From: Pseudoneurospora amorphoporcata | Taxonomy: Eukaryota > Ascomycota > Sordariomycetes > Sordariales > Sordariaceae | Assembly: GCA_033297205.1 (NCBI GenBank) | Contig: MU859125.1 | Coordinates: 102,759 to 166,758 of the forward strand | Direction of reading: 5' to 3' | Length of the DNA: 64,000 bases | In this document: in pieces, positions 35,334 through 46,885 of the stretch | Layout: every line of letters begins with the position of its first letter | Position numbering within the stretch: position 1 is the stretch's first letter | Notes under the pieces: model-generated | What the model was told of the DNA's origin: nothing | Databases searched by the model: none | Seen by the model: the letters and a program-made list of their open reading frames with translations, nothing else | Program-made: the position numbers and the translations under genes

Positions 35334-37350
35334 CGCGCCGCTGGGCAACGATCCGATTCCTGTATAATGATTGACGGGAGTGCGACTGGAGACGGCCGAT
35401 CTGGGCCGAGGGCTGTAGTTGCGTCGGGTGCTGGGTGCTGCTCTGCTCGGCGTGATGGTGACCGAGCGGGGAGGATGTTCGGGATGAAAAGCAGCGGATG
35501 TTTGCGGCCTAGGTGGAGCTGCTTGTGAGATGGAATGCCCTATGCCCGTGAGCTCTGGGGCAGCCGGGGCTTTGTCACGGTCAGTGCGCTCTTGTTCGCG
35601 TGCTGCAGCTCCTCACTGGACGAGAATCAACAAAGCCGACAACCGAGGAAGCGTATTGGATACAAAGTGTGGGAACAATTGATGCTAGTAACGAGTAAGG
35701 TCACCCAACCAAAGATGGTCTCTCAATGTGATTGTGTGATGATTTGGTGAGATAATGATTTTGAATGACTTCCGGGTCTAATGTTCGTGGATGTCTGCTT
35801 GGAGAAATCAATAGGACAGATCAATTTATTTGTAGGGAAACGAACCTTCCTTTGCAACTTCCCTGTGTACGACTACATCGAGCCAGCCTTTGGAGGGAGT
35901 CATGTCGGTAGTAGTAGGTAGTTAGACCTACCTACCTGGACACTTCAAGTGTGGTGCTCTGTTAGTGCGGTACTTGGTTTAAAGATGGTTGAGCTGCGTA
36001 GAGTGGTGCACATACAAGTCCCGGACTATCAGATCCCTCCAGGTCGAGAGTGCAGGCCCAATGGGAGTCGCCTATATCTTGGTCTTTCTTCCTGGCTCCT
36101 GTCAAGAGATTTCAAAATACTCGGGTTGGTCGCGTCCAACACAACCTGAAGGTTCAAGCCAGCAAGTTCGGGCTGATTTTGAGCAAAGGAACGACGACTG
36201 AGTGCAGCGGAGAAGAATGGAATTCCAAAAGGGGATAAGCGGGCATTTGCCAGGTCTATACAAGTATAAGGTAGGTAGATGCCTTTACCTCCGAAACCCG
36301 TCCTCGGAAGACCTGTTCGGAACAACGACGGCTTCCAGATGCAATCTTAGTCCTGCTTTCAACCTCCGAAACTGGTATATGCGCATTTCGGGATAAGGTC
36401 CGCTGTGCATATGAGCACCTCACCACCTGGGCTTTCCCCCGGTGCATCTCTTTGGCCGACACTAACAAACGATCTCAGCTTCGAGCTCGTACAATATATC
36501 CTTTTTGAACGTACACTGTCAGGGTCGGGTGTGGGATTTGTTGTAAGGCCAACGGAATTTGTTAGCGACGATAACACATCATTGGCCTTAAACTTGTGGT
36601 CTTGGCCAGAACGCCCGTTCATCTTGCGAGATCAGCATGATGCGGATGCTAAATTCTGCACCGAGACGTTCCTTAGACACCTTGCATGTCTTTCAAACGT
36701 CCTTCGCTTCGGCAGAGAACCCAAGCTCTGTTGGCATTCAAGGGCTTCCAGGTGATCAAGAGCTTTCAGCGCGTGATGATGCAAATCCAAGAACCTGAAG
36801 GTCATTGTGTGCCAAAAACGTTTGGGCTTTGACCCCTAGTTCTAGACTCACATGGTGGAAGCCCAAAATCAATGGCGAAAGCGATAAACTGCTCGTCTGG
36901 ATAGTGTAGGAAAAGAGTTGTTGCAAAACATTAATTCAAGCCAATATCAGTCTTGTAAGCACCCCTATCTGCCGGTACTTCCTTCAGCCACCGTCGATGC
37001 GGCCACCGTGGGAAAGTGGAGGCGGGGTTGATGATGCACCAAGGGAAAGAACGGTTCGGGATCTCCAAAACCTTATCCGTGATCTGACAGGGACGCGCCT
37101 ACCTTATCAACCACAAGGTCGCCAAGCTCAATGGTCTGCTCGTCGTCGGGACATTACCACCCGACCGGTGGTCCACATGCCCGGCTGCTCCCGTCTGTGA
37201 TGGCTGGCGATCGTCGTCCCTCGTGCTTTTCGGTGTTGATAAAAGCCGAGGCACGAACTACCGCTGGCTCAGATCATACATGGACGTCCTGCTCCTCGTG
37301 CCCTTCCGTCTCGTTTTCATGTCTTTCTTTCTCCAAGACTCACAAACACA
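35334..37350. other. 2-kb divergent intergenic region between the Zn2Cys6 regulator and L-rhamnonate dehydratase
   Basis: This should hold both promoters. GGTAGGTAGT and ACCTACCTACC near 35913-35940 form a short palindromic microsatellite. No confident binding site for a named regulator was found. The open frame immediately upstream of 35333 may be coding if an upstream exon exists. Confidence 0.4.
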
Positions 37351-38852
37351 ATGGCGACAGCAAGACAGTTTCCTACCATCAAGAGCATACGATCCTTTGT
37401 GATCGGCGGCGTTGGCTCGGGTGGTGACTACCACAATGTCAAGGGTGGCCATTGGTATGACTTCTATGGTACTCACCAAGACTCTCCTCGGGACTAAACA
37501 CTAACAGCACAGGCTAATCGACTCTCCCATCTCCACGCCATGCTCACAATGGGACAAGTATCGGGCTTCTCGTACAAGCTGGGGCATCAACGTCCTGGGC
37601 TCCTTCTTTGTTGAGATCGAGGCTACCGATGGCACTGTTGGATTCGCAACTGGCTTTGGAGGTATGTCCAACGTCCATGTTCCACAAGATGCATGCTAAC
37701 GACACCACAAAACCAGGTCCTCCGGCATGCTGGCTCGTCCACCAACACTTTGAACGCTTCCTTATCGGCGCCGACCCCCGAAACACCAACCACCTTTTCG
37801 AGCAAATGTACCGTGCCTCCATGTTCTACGGCCGCAAAGGTCTCCCCGTCGCCGTCATATCGGTCATCGACCTCGCCCTCTGGGACCTCCTTGGCAAGAT
37901 ACGCAACGAGCCCGTCTACAAGATGATCGGCGGCGCCATCAAGGAGCGTCTCAACTTCTACTGCACCGGTCCCGATCCGCCGGCCGCCAAGGAGATGGGC
38001 TTCTGGGGTGCCAAGGTGCCGCTCCCCTACTGCCCGGAGGAAGGGCACGTCGGCCTGCAAAAGAATATTGAGTTCCTCCGCAAGCACCGCGAGGCCGTCG
38101 GCCCGGACTTCCCCCTGATGGTGGACTGCTACATGTCGCTCAACGTGTCGTACACGATCGAGATTGTGGAGAAGACCAAGGACCTCAACATTAACTGGTG
38201 GGAGGAGTGTCTGTCCCCCGATGACACGGACGGCTTCGAGCAGATCAAGCGCGCCCACCCCACGGTCAAGTTCACCACGGGTGAGCACGAGTACTCCCGC
38301 TACGGGTTCCGCAAGCTCATCGAGGGCAGGAACCTGGATATCATCCAGCCGGATGTGATGTGGCTCGGCGGCATGACCGAGTTGCTCCGCGTGGCTGCCA
38401 TGGCGGCCGCCTACGACATGCCCGTTGTCCCACATGCTAGTGGACCGTATAGCTACCACTTTGTTATGAGCCAGCCAAACACGCCGTTCCAGGAGTATTT
38501 GGCCAACTCGGCAGACGGAAAGAGCGTGCTGCCGGTGTTTGGCGATCTGTTCTTGGATGAGCCGATCCCGACCAAGGGATTCTTGACGACGGCTGATTTG
38601 AATAAGCCAGGCTTTGGCTTGACGCTTAATCCCGTGGCGAGGGTGAGGTTGATTCCTAGTGCCTATTTGCTCACACCACCACCTGCGGCATCTTTGACGT
38701 CTGCGGGTGCTCAATCAGATGTGACGGGTGCTGAAGAGACAAAGCCGGCGCCGGCGCCGGGGGTGACGGAGGAGAAGAAGGAGAAGAAGGAGAAGCGCGA
38801 GGGGGTGGTTGAAGGGCTGGTGGCCAAGGTTCAGGAGCTGACAAGCTCGTAG
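37351..38852 (+). CDS. L-rhamnonate dehydratase (enolase superfamily), 462 aa
   Basis: It dehydrates L-rhamnonate to 2-keto-3-deoxy-L-rhamnonate using Mg2+, in the non-phosphorylative L-rhamnose pathway (fungal LRA3/LraC). Exons are 37351-37454, 37513-37661 and 37717-38852, with introns GTATGA...CTAAC...ACAG and GTATGT...CTAAC...CCAG; the joined frame is intact. The N-terminal capping domain has DYHNVKGGHW with His34. The barrel has metal ligands D221 (MVDCYM), E247/E248 (WWEEC) and E274 (TGEHEY), and catalytic H324 (VPHASG), matching the spacing of bacterial rhamnonate dehydratase (D226, E252, E280, H329). A Lys/Glu/Ala-rich tail of about 60 residues after the barrel is not part of the bacterial enzyme. 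An L-rhamnose dehydrogenase-like SDR is the next gene. Confidence 0.93.
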
Positions 38853-39691
38853 GATTTGCAGAAGACTACATTAGGTTGGCGTTTCTCAAATTATATACCA
38901 TTGATACGAACAATGACTGATTTCGTTTGCACTTTGAAACATGTGAAGCTGTAACAATTTGATTACCTTACATATGTTTTGCACTCGGGGCATAGCACTG
39001 ACGTCATCGTGAGAACCTTTATGGCAAGCTTTGATGTTCGGAACTCGCACCCATCACCAATCGCAAATATCCATTGATCGTCAACATTGGACGATTGTGG
39101 AAACAACCTATAAAGAAGTTTCAGAGCCTGGATGAAGAGCTCATCCCTCCAATACCAACGAGCGAGGAGCAATTGCCGACAATGGCACACGGATTGACCT
39201 CGCCAATCTCGCTGTAATTCCCCCCGAGCTGCAGTGGGGTAAGGGAAGCTGTGACCCCGTTCATAGGTAATGGGTCAAGTTGGGGTTGAGATCCACTTTA
39301 TTCTTGCTTCTTCAACTTTCAAACTCTTTTGACACAACGATCCGCTCTTCAGCCTGCGATGACTTCCAGTCGGACTAAGTGAATGGATAACCTCCCGATA
39401 TTAACAGACTTTACTGGTGATCAGATGATGTAGAAAATCGATAGACATTCGCTAATATTGAAAGGTTTCGGTGCGGAGAAGAAACACAATCGCTCAACAC
39501 CATCTTTTCTTGACCACCAGTTGAAGTGACTTTAACAATTTCTCCATTCTCGTTTTCTAGCTTACCCACCATCAAGCCACACCTACGTCCACACGAAAGG
39601 TTTCGAGGAATTCAGACTATTCCTACAAACCCTGATCCAAACCGACATCGATACCTCCCAACACATCAATCAAGCCACAACCCTCCTCAAA
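38853..39691. other. Intergenic between dehydratase and SDR
   Basis: Same-strand gap of 0.84 kb holding the 3' UTR of the dehydratase and the promoter of the SDR. No gene or recognisable site was seen. Confidence 0.4.
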
Positions 39692-40552
39692 ATGCCACCA
39701 ACCAACCTCCTCTCCAACAAAACCGCAATCATAACCGGCGGCACAACCGGCATCGGCCGCGCCATCACCCTCGCCTTCCTCGCCCAAGGCTGTTCCGTAG
39801 CCGTCAACCACCTCAACCTCCCCCGCGACCAACCGCACGTCGACTCCCTCATCGCCGAAGCCGCCTCTCTCAAATCCCAACATGCTTCCTCTCCGCACAT
39901 AACTATTGGCGCCCTGGCCCTGCTGCCGGGGGACGTGCGCGACCCTGAAACGGGGACGAAGCTGGTTGAATTTGCGCTGGACACGTTCAAAACCGGCCGA
40001 CTTGACATCTGCGTCTCCAACGCGGGCATCTGCCAATTTGCCGAGTTCCTCGACATGGACGGCGACCTGTTCGCAAATACCGTGCGCACCAACCTCGACG
40101 GCGCCTTCTACCTGGTCCAAGCCGCCGCCCGGCAGATGGCGCGCCACCAATCTCCCCCCGGCGGCTCCATCATAGGCATCAGCTCCATCTCCGCTCTCGT
40201 CGGCGGGGCCGGGCAGACACATTACACGCCCACCAAAGCCGGCGTCTTATCCCTGATGCAAAGCACGGCGTGCGCGCTGGGGAGGTACGGGATAAGGTGT
40301 AACGCTCTATTGCCGGGGACGGTGGAGACACAGCTGAATGAGAGTGACTTGAGACCCGAGAGTGAGGAGGGAGGGACGAGGGAGACGGAGGAGAAGAGGA
40401 GGTATATGGAGGGACGGATACCGCTTGGGAGGTTGGGAAGGCCAAGGGATCTGGGCGGGCCGGCGGTGTTTTTGGCGAGTGACGAGTTGAGTGGCTATGT
40501 TACGGGCGCGCAGGTGTTGGTTGATGGGGGGTTGTTTGTTAATTTGCAGTGA
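39692..40552 (+). CDS. Short-chain dehydrogenase, probably L-rhamnose 1-dehydrogenase
   Basis: A single-exon classical SDR of 286 aa. The nucleotide-binding motif TGGTTGIG is at residues 15-22 and NAG at 110-112. The catalytic Ser lies in GISSIS, Tyr178 and Lys182 form YTPTK, and the C-terminus YVTGAQVLVDGGLF is typical of the family. The residues AVNHL after the second strand resemble those of fungal L-rhamnose/NAD(P)+ 1-dehydrogenases (LRA1/LraA), which make L-rhamnono-1,4-lactone. Its position directly downstream of L-rhamnonate dehydratase strongly favours that role. An insertion of about 15 residues (ESDLRPESEEGGTRET) sits in the substrate-loop region. Substrate identity remains inferred. 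The lactonase that would link the two enzymes is not in this window. Confidence 0.85.
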   Translation: MPPTNLLSNKTAIITGGTTGIGRAITLAFLAQGCSVAVNHLNLPRDQPHVDSLIAEAASLKSQHASSPHITIGALALLPGDVRDPETGTKLVEFALDTFKTGRLDICVSNAGICQFAEFLDMDGDLFANTVRTNLDGAFYLVQAAARQMARHQSPPGGSIIGISSISALVGGAGQTHYTPTKAGVLSLMQSTACALGRYGIRCNALLPGTVETQLNESDLRPESEEGGTRETEEKRRYMEGRIPLGRLGRPRDLGGPAVFLASDELSGYVTGAQVLVDGGLFVNLQ

Positions 40553-40726
40553 GAGAGGGGGTGATGTTCTTGTCCGGGGGGGTGTTCTGAAGGACGGCAA
40601 GACTCGGATGGATGTGGCCCGGGCCTTGTGGTAAGATGATGACATGCGAGTTGTTTCGCTGTTGATTGCGGCTCTTGTGTTCTGAAAACATAAACCCAAC
40701 ACCAGTCATCCATGGCAAGAAAATGA

Positions 40727-41481
40727 TTACTCCAACCCGACCCTACTAGTCTCCACATGTGCTCCCCGATCGTAATCACTCGGGTCATAACCCTCTGTTC
40801 CTCCTCCTGCTCCCACAGACGCCGATGCCGAGGAACTGCTTCGCTCCTTTGAATGACCCTGACCGCCCTCTGCTACATAGTTCGCTTCTGTGTCTGCAAG
40901 TATCTGGTCAGCATCTATCCGTCCCAAGCACACATCCTGTGTAGGTAGTTTGACTAACCGCTACCTTCCTTGGTAGAGGTACCGCCCTCCTGTTCCCGAC
41001 TACTCTCTCTTTGCTTCCTTTTGTCTTTGATTTCTTCGGGTTGAGCCTCCCTAAAAATAATCGGACTCTCCACCTGCCCTTCTAGCGCTGCCACCACTTG
41101 TTTCGGCGGCTTCGGCCTATTAATCCCCCCATACTCATGACTACCCTCATACCCCTTTCCCTGCTCCCACTGCTCTTGCTCCCGCTGCATCTGTTGCATC
41201 TGCCTCAGTACTTCCGCTTCTGAGGTAATTCCTGGGCAGGAATCCCATTCGTGGTGGTTGTGGTGGTGGTGGTCTTGGGCTCGTTGATGATAAAGGTGGG
41301 GTTTGGTTGATGCGGCTTCCATGGCGGAGGGTGAGAAGATGTCGCTGGGTTTTGAGGGTTCGGGGTGTTGGTCTGATGGTTGCGATTGGAGGGTTTCGTT
41401 GGCGTTGGAGCTGCTGTCGATGACTTCTTGGACTTGGGAGTCGGTGAGTTGGTCGGCTATTACACCGCGGCGGGCTAACAT
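40727..41481 (-). CDS. Uncharacterised hydrophilic protein, 227 aa
   Basis: Two exons, 41481-40965 and 40893-40727, joined by an intron with GTAGCG donor, GCTGAC branch and TTGCAG acceptor (phase 1, giving KED). The protein starts MLARRGVIADQLTDSQVQEV, then has a His-rich patch (HHHHNHH), a Gln/Glu helix (LRQMQQMQREQEQWEQ), a conserved-looking block (PKPPKQVVAALEGQVE) and an acidic/Lys segment. It ends with a Gly/Ser stretch and YDPSDYDRGAHVETSR. There is no membrane segment or signal peptide. I do not recognise a family. It sits tail-to-tail with the SDR gene, so it is not part of an obvious unit with it. Confidence 0.7.
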
Positions 41482-42725
41482 TTTGATGGGTTTGGTGGTG
41501 GTGGTGGTGGATTGTATTGGTGCTGATGGGTGATTAGTTGAAGGTGGATGATGTCGCTTTGGAATAAAATTGGCTTATGGTAGTATATCTGGTGAAATGC
41601 CGTACCAAGAAATCAATCCCTAAAAAAAGGGCACACGGATTATATATATCTATTAAAAAAAAAAAAAAAGAAGTCGGCCTGGTCTAGACTGCCGGGCTCC
41701 ATGCTCGATAGCAGATAACGGTTGATGTCATTCTGATGCCGGGATTCACATGCGATTCCCTGTCGTCCCCATCACAACGGTCCCCGTTCGACTCCCTTGA
41801 CGGCCGGGACGTACCAGACAAGTGATAACACTCCATGAACCTATCAGCTTGTTAGCTGGCACACCATTTGAAGCCAAAGCGGATCGAGCGCGTCATTCAT
41901 CGAGGGTTTGGTAGTGTAGATAGTCCTGGTTGTAAATCATTTTGGGGCGTTGAAGTCTTGGCTCTGGGGTTCGTGGAGACCGAAATGCAAAACGGGAGAA
42001 GATCAGGTGGATCCGGGGGTCATGGGATTTTTGGGTTTTCCATGGGAATCAAGAAATGGCCTTCAGAAAAAAAAAAGGGTTGAAGGACAATGTACGTAGT
42101 CTTCGTCTGCTCACATATGGTTGTCCGACGGCCATTTCCGACTGGCACGTTGTTACTTTGGTTCGAGTCCTACTGGTTCCCAGGTCTTCGTTTTCTGTCA
42201 GTCATGAGGACCGCAGTCTATCTTCTGTCCCCCGAGATCTCGCCCGGACCAGCGGCAACGCGCTGGAGGACCATATCGACTAAGAGCCTTTGGCTGCGAA
42301 TTCCAGCAAAATCGCATTGCGCCGTCGCAGATTCAGCATCGTCCCGGGTTTCCAAAAGCCACGGTCGGGGACTTCATCGATTTTTTGGGGCCTGGTCCCG
42401 CGATGGGATGGCGGGCACCTTCCGTACGTCATCGTGGAGCGCACTATCTCGACGCCAAGGGATAACCCAGGCATTGACAGGGTAAAGCATATACAAGAGC
42501 AAAACTGTTTGCGACCAAAGAGTTTGAAGGGGTGGACTTGGGATTTGAGAAATACGTCATGGTGAACGGATAGGAGTTCATGGCGGAAACCCTCCCGCGA
42601 CAGGAGGGGTGAAGGAAGAAAATGCGGCAGTGATGGATCAAGGTGCAAACAACAATTTGCTTTTCGCTAATTGGTGGCCCGATATAAGAGCCTTAAACAA
42701 ACCCATATTTCAACACATTATAACA
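41482..42725. other. Intergenic, upstream of tRNA-Pro
   Basis: No gene supported. Poly-A of about 15 near 41655-41669. Short frames on both strands show no recognisable content. Confidence 0.35.
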
Positions 42726-42823
42726 GGCTCAATGGTCTAGTGGTATGATTCGCGCTTCGGGATAAACCCTCATGGTCACACATGAAATGTGCGAGGTCCC
42801 GGGTTCAAATCCCGGTTGAGCCC
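42726..42823 (+). tRNA. tRNA-Pro (CGG) with a 26-nt intron
   Basis: Acceptor GGCTCAA pairs with TTGAGCC and the discriminator is C. The D arm TGGTCTAGTGGTATGA is typical of tRNA-Pro. The anticodon stem is CGCGC/GTGCG (one G-T pair), with anticodon CGG at 42758-42760 and G37. The intron lies 3' of position 37, at about 42762-42787, the canonical place. The T arm is CCCGGGTTCAAATCCCGG. Mature length is 72 nt. A T5 run (42828-42832) just downstream serves as an RNA polymerase III terminator. Confidence 0.95.
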
Positions 42824-42922
42824 AATCTTTTTACTTGTTTTTTCTATCTTCGCCCAGCTTGCCCCTAAACCTCTCAGCTCTTTACTCTCCAAATTTTCTT
42901 ATACCTTTTGTGGTCAATCTTG

Positions 42923-42924
<2 letters not shown>

Positions 42925-42976
<52 letters not shown>
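42925..42976. repeat. Poly-T tract, T52
   Basis: An uninterrupted run of about 52 T residues, 0.1 kb downstream of tRNA-Pro. True length is uncertain in any assembly. Confidence 0.95.
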
Positions 42977-42977
<1 letters not shown>

Positions 42978-43759
42978 GTTTTACCCTCCTTCTCGTCAAG
43001 ATGTGGCAGACAATAAGCTTGGCCGTCATGACATTCTCGTGATGTTCCAGGTATGCGAGGGCTTGGCGGCAGGTCGCAGGCGTATTGGGTGTGCGAGACA
43101 ATCGCGACACCAATTTGCGTTGGGCTGCAAGGTCAAGAGGCATTGTGTGCTTGTTTCTGTGAGGCTTCAAGGCCGCAGATCTGGCGACCGATATATGGTA
43201 AGCGGATCAGCTGGTCCTATTCCAAGCAACCGAAAGGATAGTGTGCCAAGTATTTTGGGGTGCCGAAAAAGGCTTCTTTCTAGGTCTCGAAGTCCATCTC
43301 CACGTTTTATCCAAAAACCCCTGCGCAAACAACCGTTTATTTTGGCTACTGAGCTACTATAACTAGTCAACCCTGTTCCTGGAAAAGTGCTTGGTTAACA
43401 CAGGATGTTCTTAGGAATCGATTAACCGTTAGCCGGTTTTGCTATACTCCCAACCCTTTTGGTGGTCCAGTCTAATAAGGAAGGGCGTTTGACATTCTCA
43501 CCTTCAAACACTAGAACTATGTACTCGATGACCTGCTTGTTGCAAGATGTACGTATCTAGCGATTCTACTATAGCTGAATGCTGGAAAGTTCTAATAGTT
43601 CGGAGCTATATTCATGTCTCCATGAAATCTTACCGTGGATATGATCCTAGAAGCAATTGAGCCGCAATGACACACTCGGAGTAGGAACTGTTGTACGTTA
43701 GAGCTAGTATACTAGGTGTATTTGTTGTCTGTTATATGTGCATGCTTTGCCACGTTCAA

Positions 43760-44100
43760 ATGTTCCACCGCAAGAAGTTTGAAGGTATGTTTGTCCCTTT
43801 CTTTTTTCGAGTGTCCAATGTCTATGCTGGTCCAGGTCGAGTGGGGATATTTTAATTCGCTGAGCAAGTGCTTAACAAGCTTGTAGAAATCGTCAATGTC
43901 CGATTCACCAGCAAGAACGTCAAAGGCATACTATCCGTCGGCCGAATGGGTCCAGTATTTCAGGGACCGTTGCAGGAGTTGTGGCGTCGCATCACTTTGT
44001 GCTGTGTTGCCAGAATCTGCTATCTCTTTGGATGGTCAGCGACTTGTAGTAGGTGAGCGTAGTCGAGGAGGTAAAGAGTGGAAGACCTTGTAATGGACGG
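43760..44100 (+). CDS. Possible small spliced gene (low confidence)
   Basis: An AAG/GTATGT donor at 43785 and a CTTAAC...TTGTAG acceptor ending at 43886 flank an apparent intron. Downstream, one frame reads SSMSDSPARTSKAYYPSAEW and continues to SAISLDGQRLVVG before a GTGAGC donor near 44053. Codon use in this exon looks coding, and the frame upstream of the intron (STARSLK) fits in phase. I cannot find a credible start codon or terminal exon, and recognise no family. It may be an exon of an undetected gene. Confidence 0.2.
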
Positions 44101-44458
44101 CAGGTGTTCGGAACCAACTGAGATGTCCAAACTTATGAACAAGGGAGCTTACCTGGCTCAGTCGACATGAAGATAAGAAGGATCGGAATGTCTTCGCAGA
44201 TGGTTGCTAAAGGCCTAATTTCTAGGACTGTGGTTGAAGGATATTTCGTGATGACGCTTTCCCAGAGCCTACACTCGGCACCACCGATCTAGCAAGATAA
44301 CCCAGCCAACTATCCCAGGCGGCGTCCTGATAATCCCGTTTAACCAACTCACACATCCGCGCCATCCATCGACTTCTGACAGCAAAAAAGAGGACACTTG
44401 ACATCATGACACATTAACCCGTTATCACTCTTGATGCCTACCCCAAGGCTTGACGAAC

Positions 44459-44700
44459 CTAAGGATTCCGGCTCTCTAGCTCATATCCCTGCGGCTGACC
44501 ATCATGCACCCGCGCATCATAATACGTCGGCTTAGGATTGGTGTCCGTTCGTTGGTTAGAGATGAGCGTCGTTACCGTTGTCGTCGTCGTCGTCGTCGTC
44601 GTCGTTTCTTTGTTCTCGGGTCGTGATGAAGGGAGCACACGTGAACTGAAGTTTAGTACTCGCGACGGACTCCAGAGGGACAGAAAAGCAAGAAGATCAG
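44459..44700 (-). CDS. Possible C-terminal exon of an unidentified gene (low confidence)
   Basis: On the minus strand a frame runs from after a TAG near 44702 to a stop at 44459-44461. It passes through a run of nine Thr (encoded by an ACG repeat) to TNPKPTYYDARVHDGQ and PQGYELESRNP, which looks like a genuine hydrophilic C-terminus. A branch-like ACTAAAC and a CTTCAG acceptor at about 44655 mark a likely exon start. A neighbouring frame upstream encodes a hydrophobic stretch (LVASSLIFLLFCP), so the gene may be a small membrane protein. Start and upstream exons could not be assigned. Confidence 0.22.
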
Positions 44701-45460
44701 ACTAGAGGCCACAAGACGGAAAACTCGGCGATGATCACCATGTGATACAGACGGAATGGAGACGAATAACGCGAAAACGCGGGGGGTCGCTACTTATCTC
44801 AACTCAACCACTACAACCAAACTACTTGACATTACTTCTATTCTCCTATCAACGTTCAAACTCATAATGGGAGAGAGAGCCCAACCGCCAGCAAAGCGGG
44901 TGTCGATATCGGAAGAATACAAGGTTGTAGGTTCCTGATATAAAAGTGGAAACTGCTCCTCGTTCAGCAAGATCTGCCGTAGTACCCTACGTAGAACCGC
45001 CCCAGCGGTAACGTAACTTTACTCCTCTTTTCATCCAAAACGGGAGTTGCTCCTCCAGGGGCAGTACGACGGTGGCACAGATGAATGGCTGCTGATGCAA
45101 TGAGGGAAAGATCAGATCGTATCTCCCGGATCGTAGGGCTAACGAGAATAGGGGTAGTAGGATCGTGGCTTTGTGTCGAGGTAACTAAGTGGAAACTTCA
45201 ATATGATGGTCCAATAAGTCATCACGGAGGCTCAAAAGGTACAACCTGTCAAAAAATCGACCTTGATATTCCTGTTGTTAACCCTTGGCACCTTGCTAAC
45301 GGCCTTCCAATATGTTCCTGCATATGACCATCTTCGTAATTCGTAAGCCCGTAATCCCGGTGAATCCCACGAGTAAAGCACCTTAATAGAAGGCAGGCCA
45401 GCTACCAGCTTCACGTAGCAGGGACCAAAGTGGCCTTGCCTTCACCCGTTCCTCTTGCCT

Positions 45461-46885
45461 TTACTCGAACCGATCATTATCAGCATACCCAAAAGCCAAC
45501 CCCAGCACCCACCCATCCGCCTCCCTCTCTCCCTTGGGGTTAACCCCTCCCCAAAGCACCACTCCCTTCCCCTCCAAGCACCCCGACGCCGCCAACAACC
45601 CTCTCGGGCCAGGATGGACTTTCCCCTCCTCCGCTTCCGTCTTCTGTTCAGTGGCCACCAGCTCCGCCTCCGCCCAGCTGAACTTGCCCGACTCAATCCC
45701 CTTCGGCATCAGCTTATCCCGGATCACGTCCTTGGCCGCAGCAGCGGTATACCCATGCGACGGCAGCTGGAGCGACCAGATGTCGGCGTAGTACTTCTCT
45801 TCTTCCGGTGAAGCCTCGTTGGACTCACCGACGGCGTCCGAGGAAATGCCGAACATGTAAATCAGGTAGGAACGCCCGTAGCCGGTGGTTATGGGCACTA
45901 AAGCTCCGCCGACGCGCGGCCGCGGACCGGGTGTCAGCGGGTTGATAGGGTACGTGATGGATTGCCAGGTAAGCGCGCCGGGCTTCTCGCGGTCCACGGT
46001 GGACTTGAGCAAGTCGAGGTAGTTGATGGTGCCGCTGAGGTTGGGCGAGTCCGGGCTGGTGCTGATGGTGTAGAGCGCCGTGTCGGTGTAGGCGGCGGCG
46101 AGCGGTGGGGAGGGTGATCTGGGCAGGGTGGTCCAGGCGCTGCGGTCGAAGCTGTAGAGCCATGTCTCTGTCTCAGGCTGGTTACCGCCTGAGCTTGAGG
46201 TGTGGCCTCCGTGGAGGATCAGAAACTTCTGCTTCTCGTCGGCAAAGATGTGGTGGCCGTAGCGGGGCGCCAGCTTCACACCGAGCTGTGTCTGCCCCTG
46301 CAGCTTGGTCCATTTCATGTGCTCCGTCTCCCAGAGCCAGAGACAGTTGTCTTCCTCTATCGAATTGCCGTGCTCGTCACATCCGCCGTGGATGACGACC
46401 GAGTTCCCCCAAGCACACGCGGCATGTTTAGTACGAGGCGCGGGTATGTATGTCTCGCCGGTCTTTGCATCGATCAAGGGGAACGCCGGGTAGTGATCGT
46501 GGAGCTTCTCGGCACCGGTATTGTCTTTGCTCGGGAGCAGAATGGCGTGGACATCGCTGTTGCAAAGCTTGCCATCGACATCTTCGCCGCCAAAGATGTA
46601 GGCTTTGTTACCGATGGTGGTGATGGTATGGTTGGATCTGGCAAGGGCTCGCCTGTGGGAGTGCGGTACGATTAGCAGATGCTTCCTTGGGTAGGCAGTG
46701 GGCTATGACCGGAATGAAGAGAGCGAGACAGCATACACAGTGTCTTCTGACGTTGCCCTCGCTAGCTGTGTAAGGGACACCTTCAGAGGCTGTGTTGGAG
46801 CGGCGACGGCGACTACGGCTCCGACTTCGACGCCTGTTGCAACGATCTGCTCTGCAACCAGAGCTCCAGCAGCAACTTCGGCCAT
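45461..46885 (-). CDS. Kelch-repeat/galactose-oxidase-like beta-propeller protein, 446 aa
   Basis: Exons are 46885-46737 and 46652-45461. The intron 46736-46653 has GTATGC, a GCTAATC branch and CCACAG, and the phase is preserved. Repeated blades show the kelch signature of paired Gly followed by aromatic spacing: TIGNKAYIFGGEDVDG, NSVVIHGGCDEHGN, KFLILHGGHTSSSGG, YLIYMFGISSD and GVVLWGGVNPKGE. There is no signal peptide, transmembrane segment or additional catalytic domain, so it is probably a cytosolic scaffold/adaptor. The galactose-oxidase copper-centre residues are not evident. The partner and pathway cannot be told from sequence. Confidence 0.85.

Noticed and set aside
37623..38714. 363-aa - strand open frame antisense to L-rhamnonate dehydratase
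   Set aside because: The + strand gene has complete catalytic residues and splice sites. The antisense frame is Val/His-rich without any domain.
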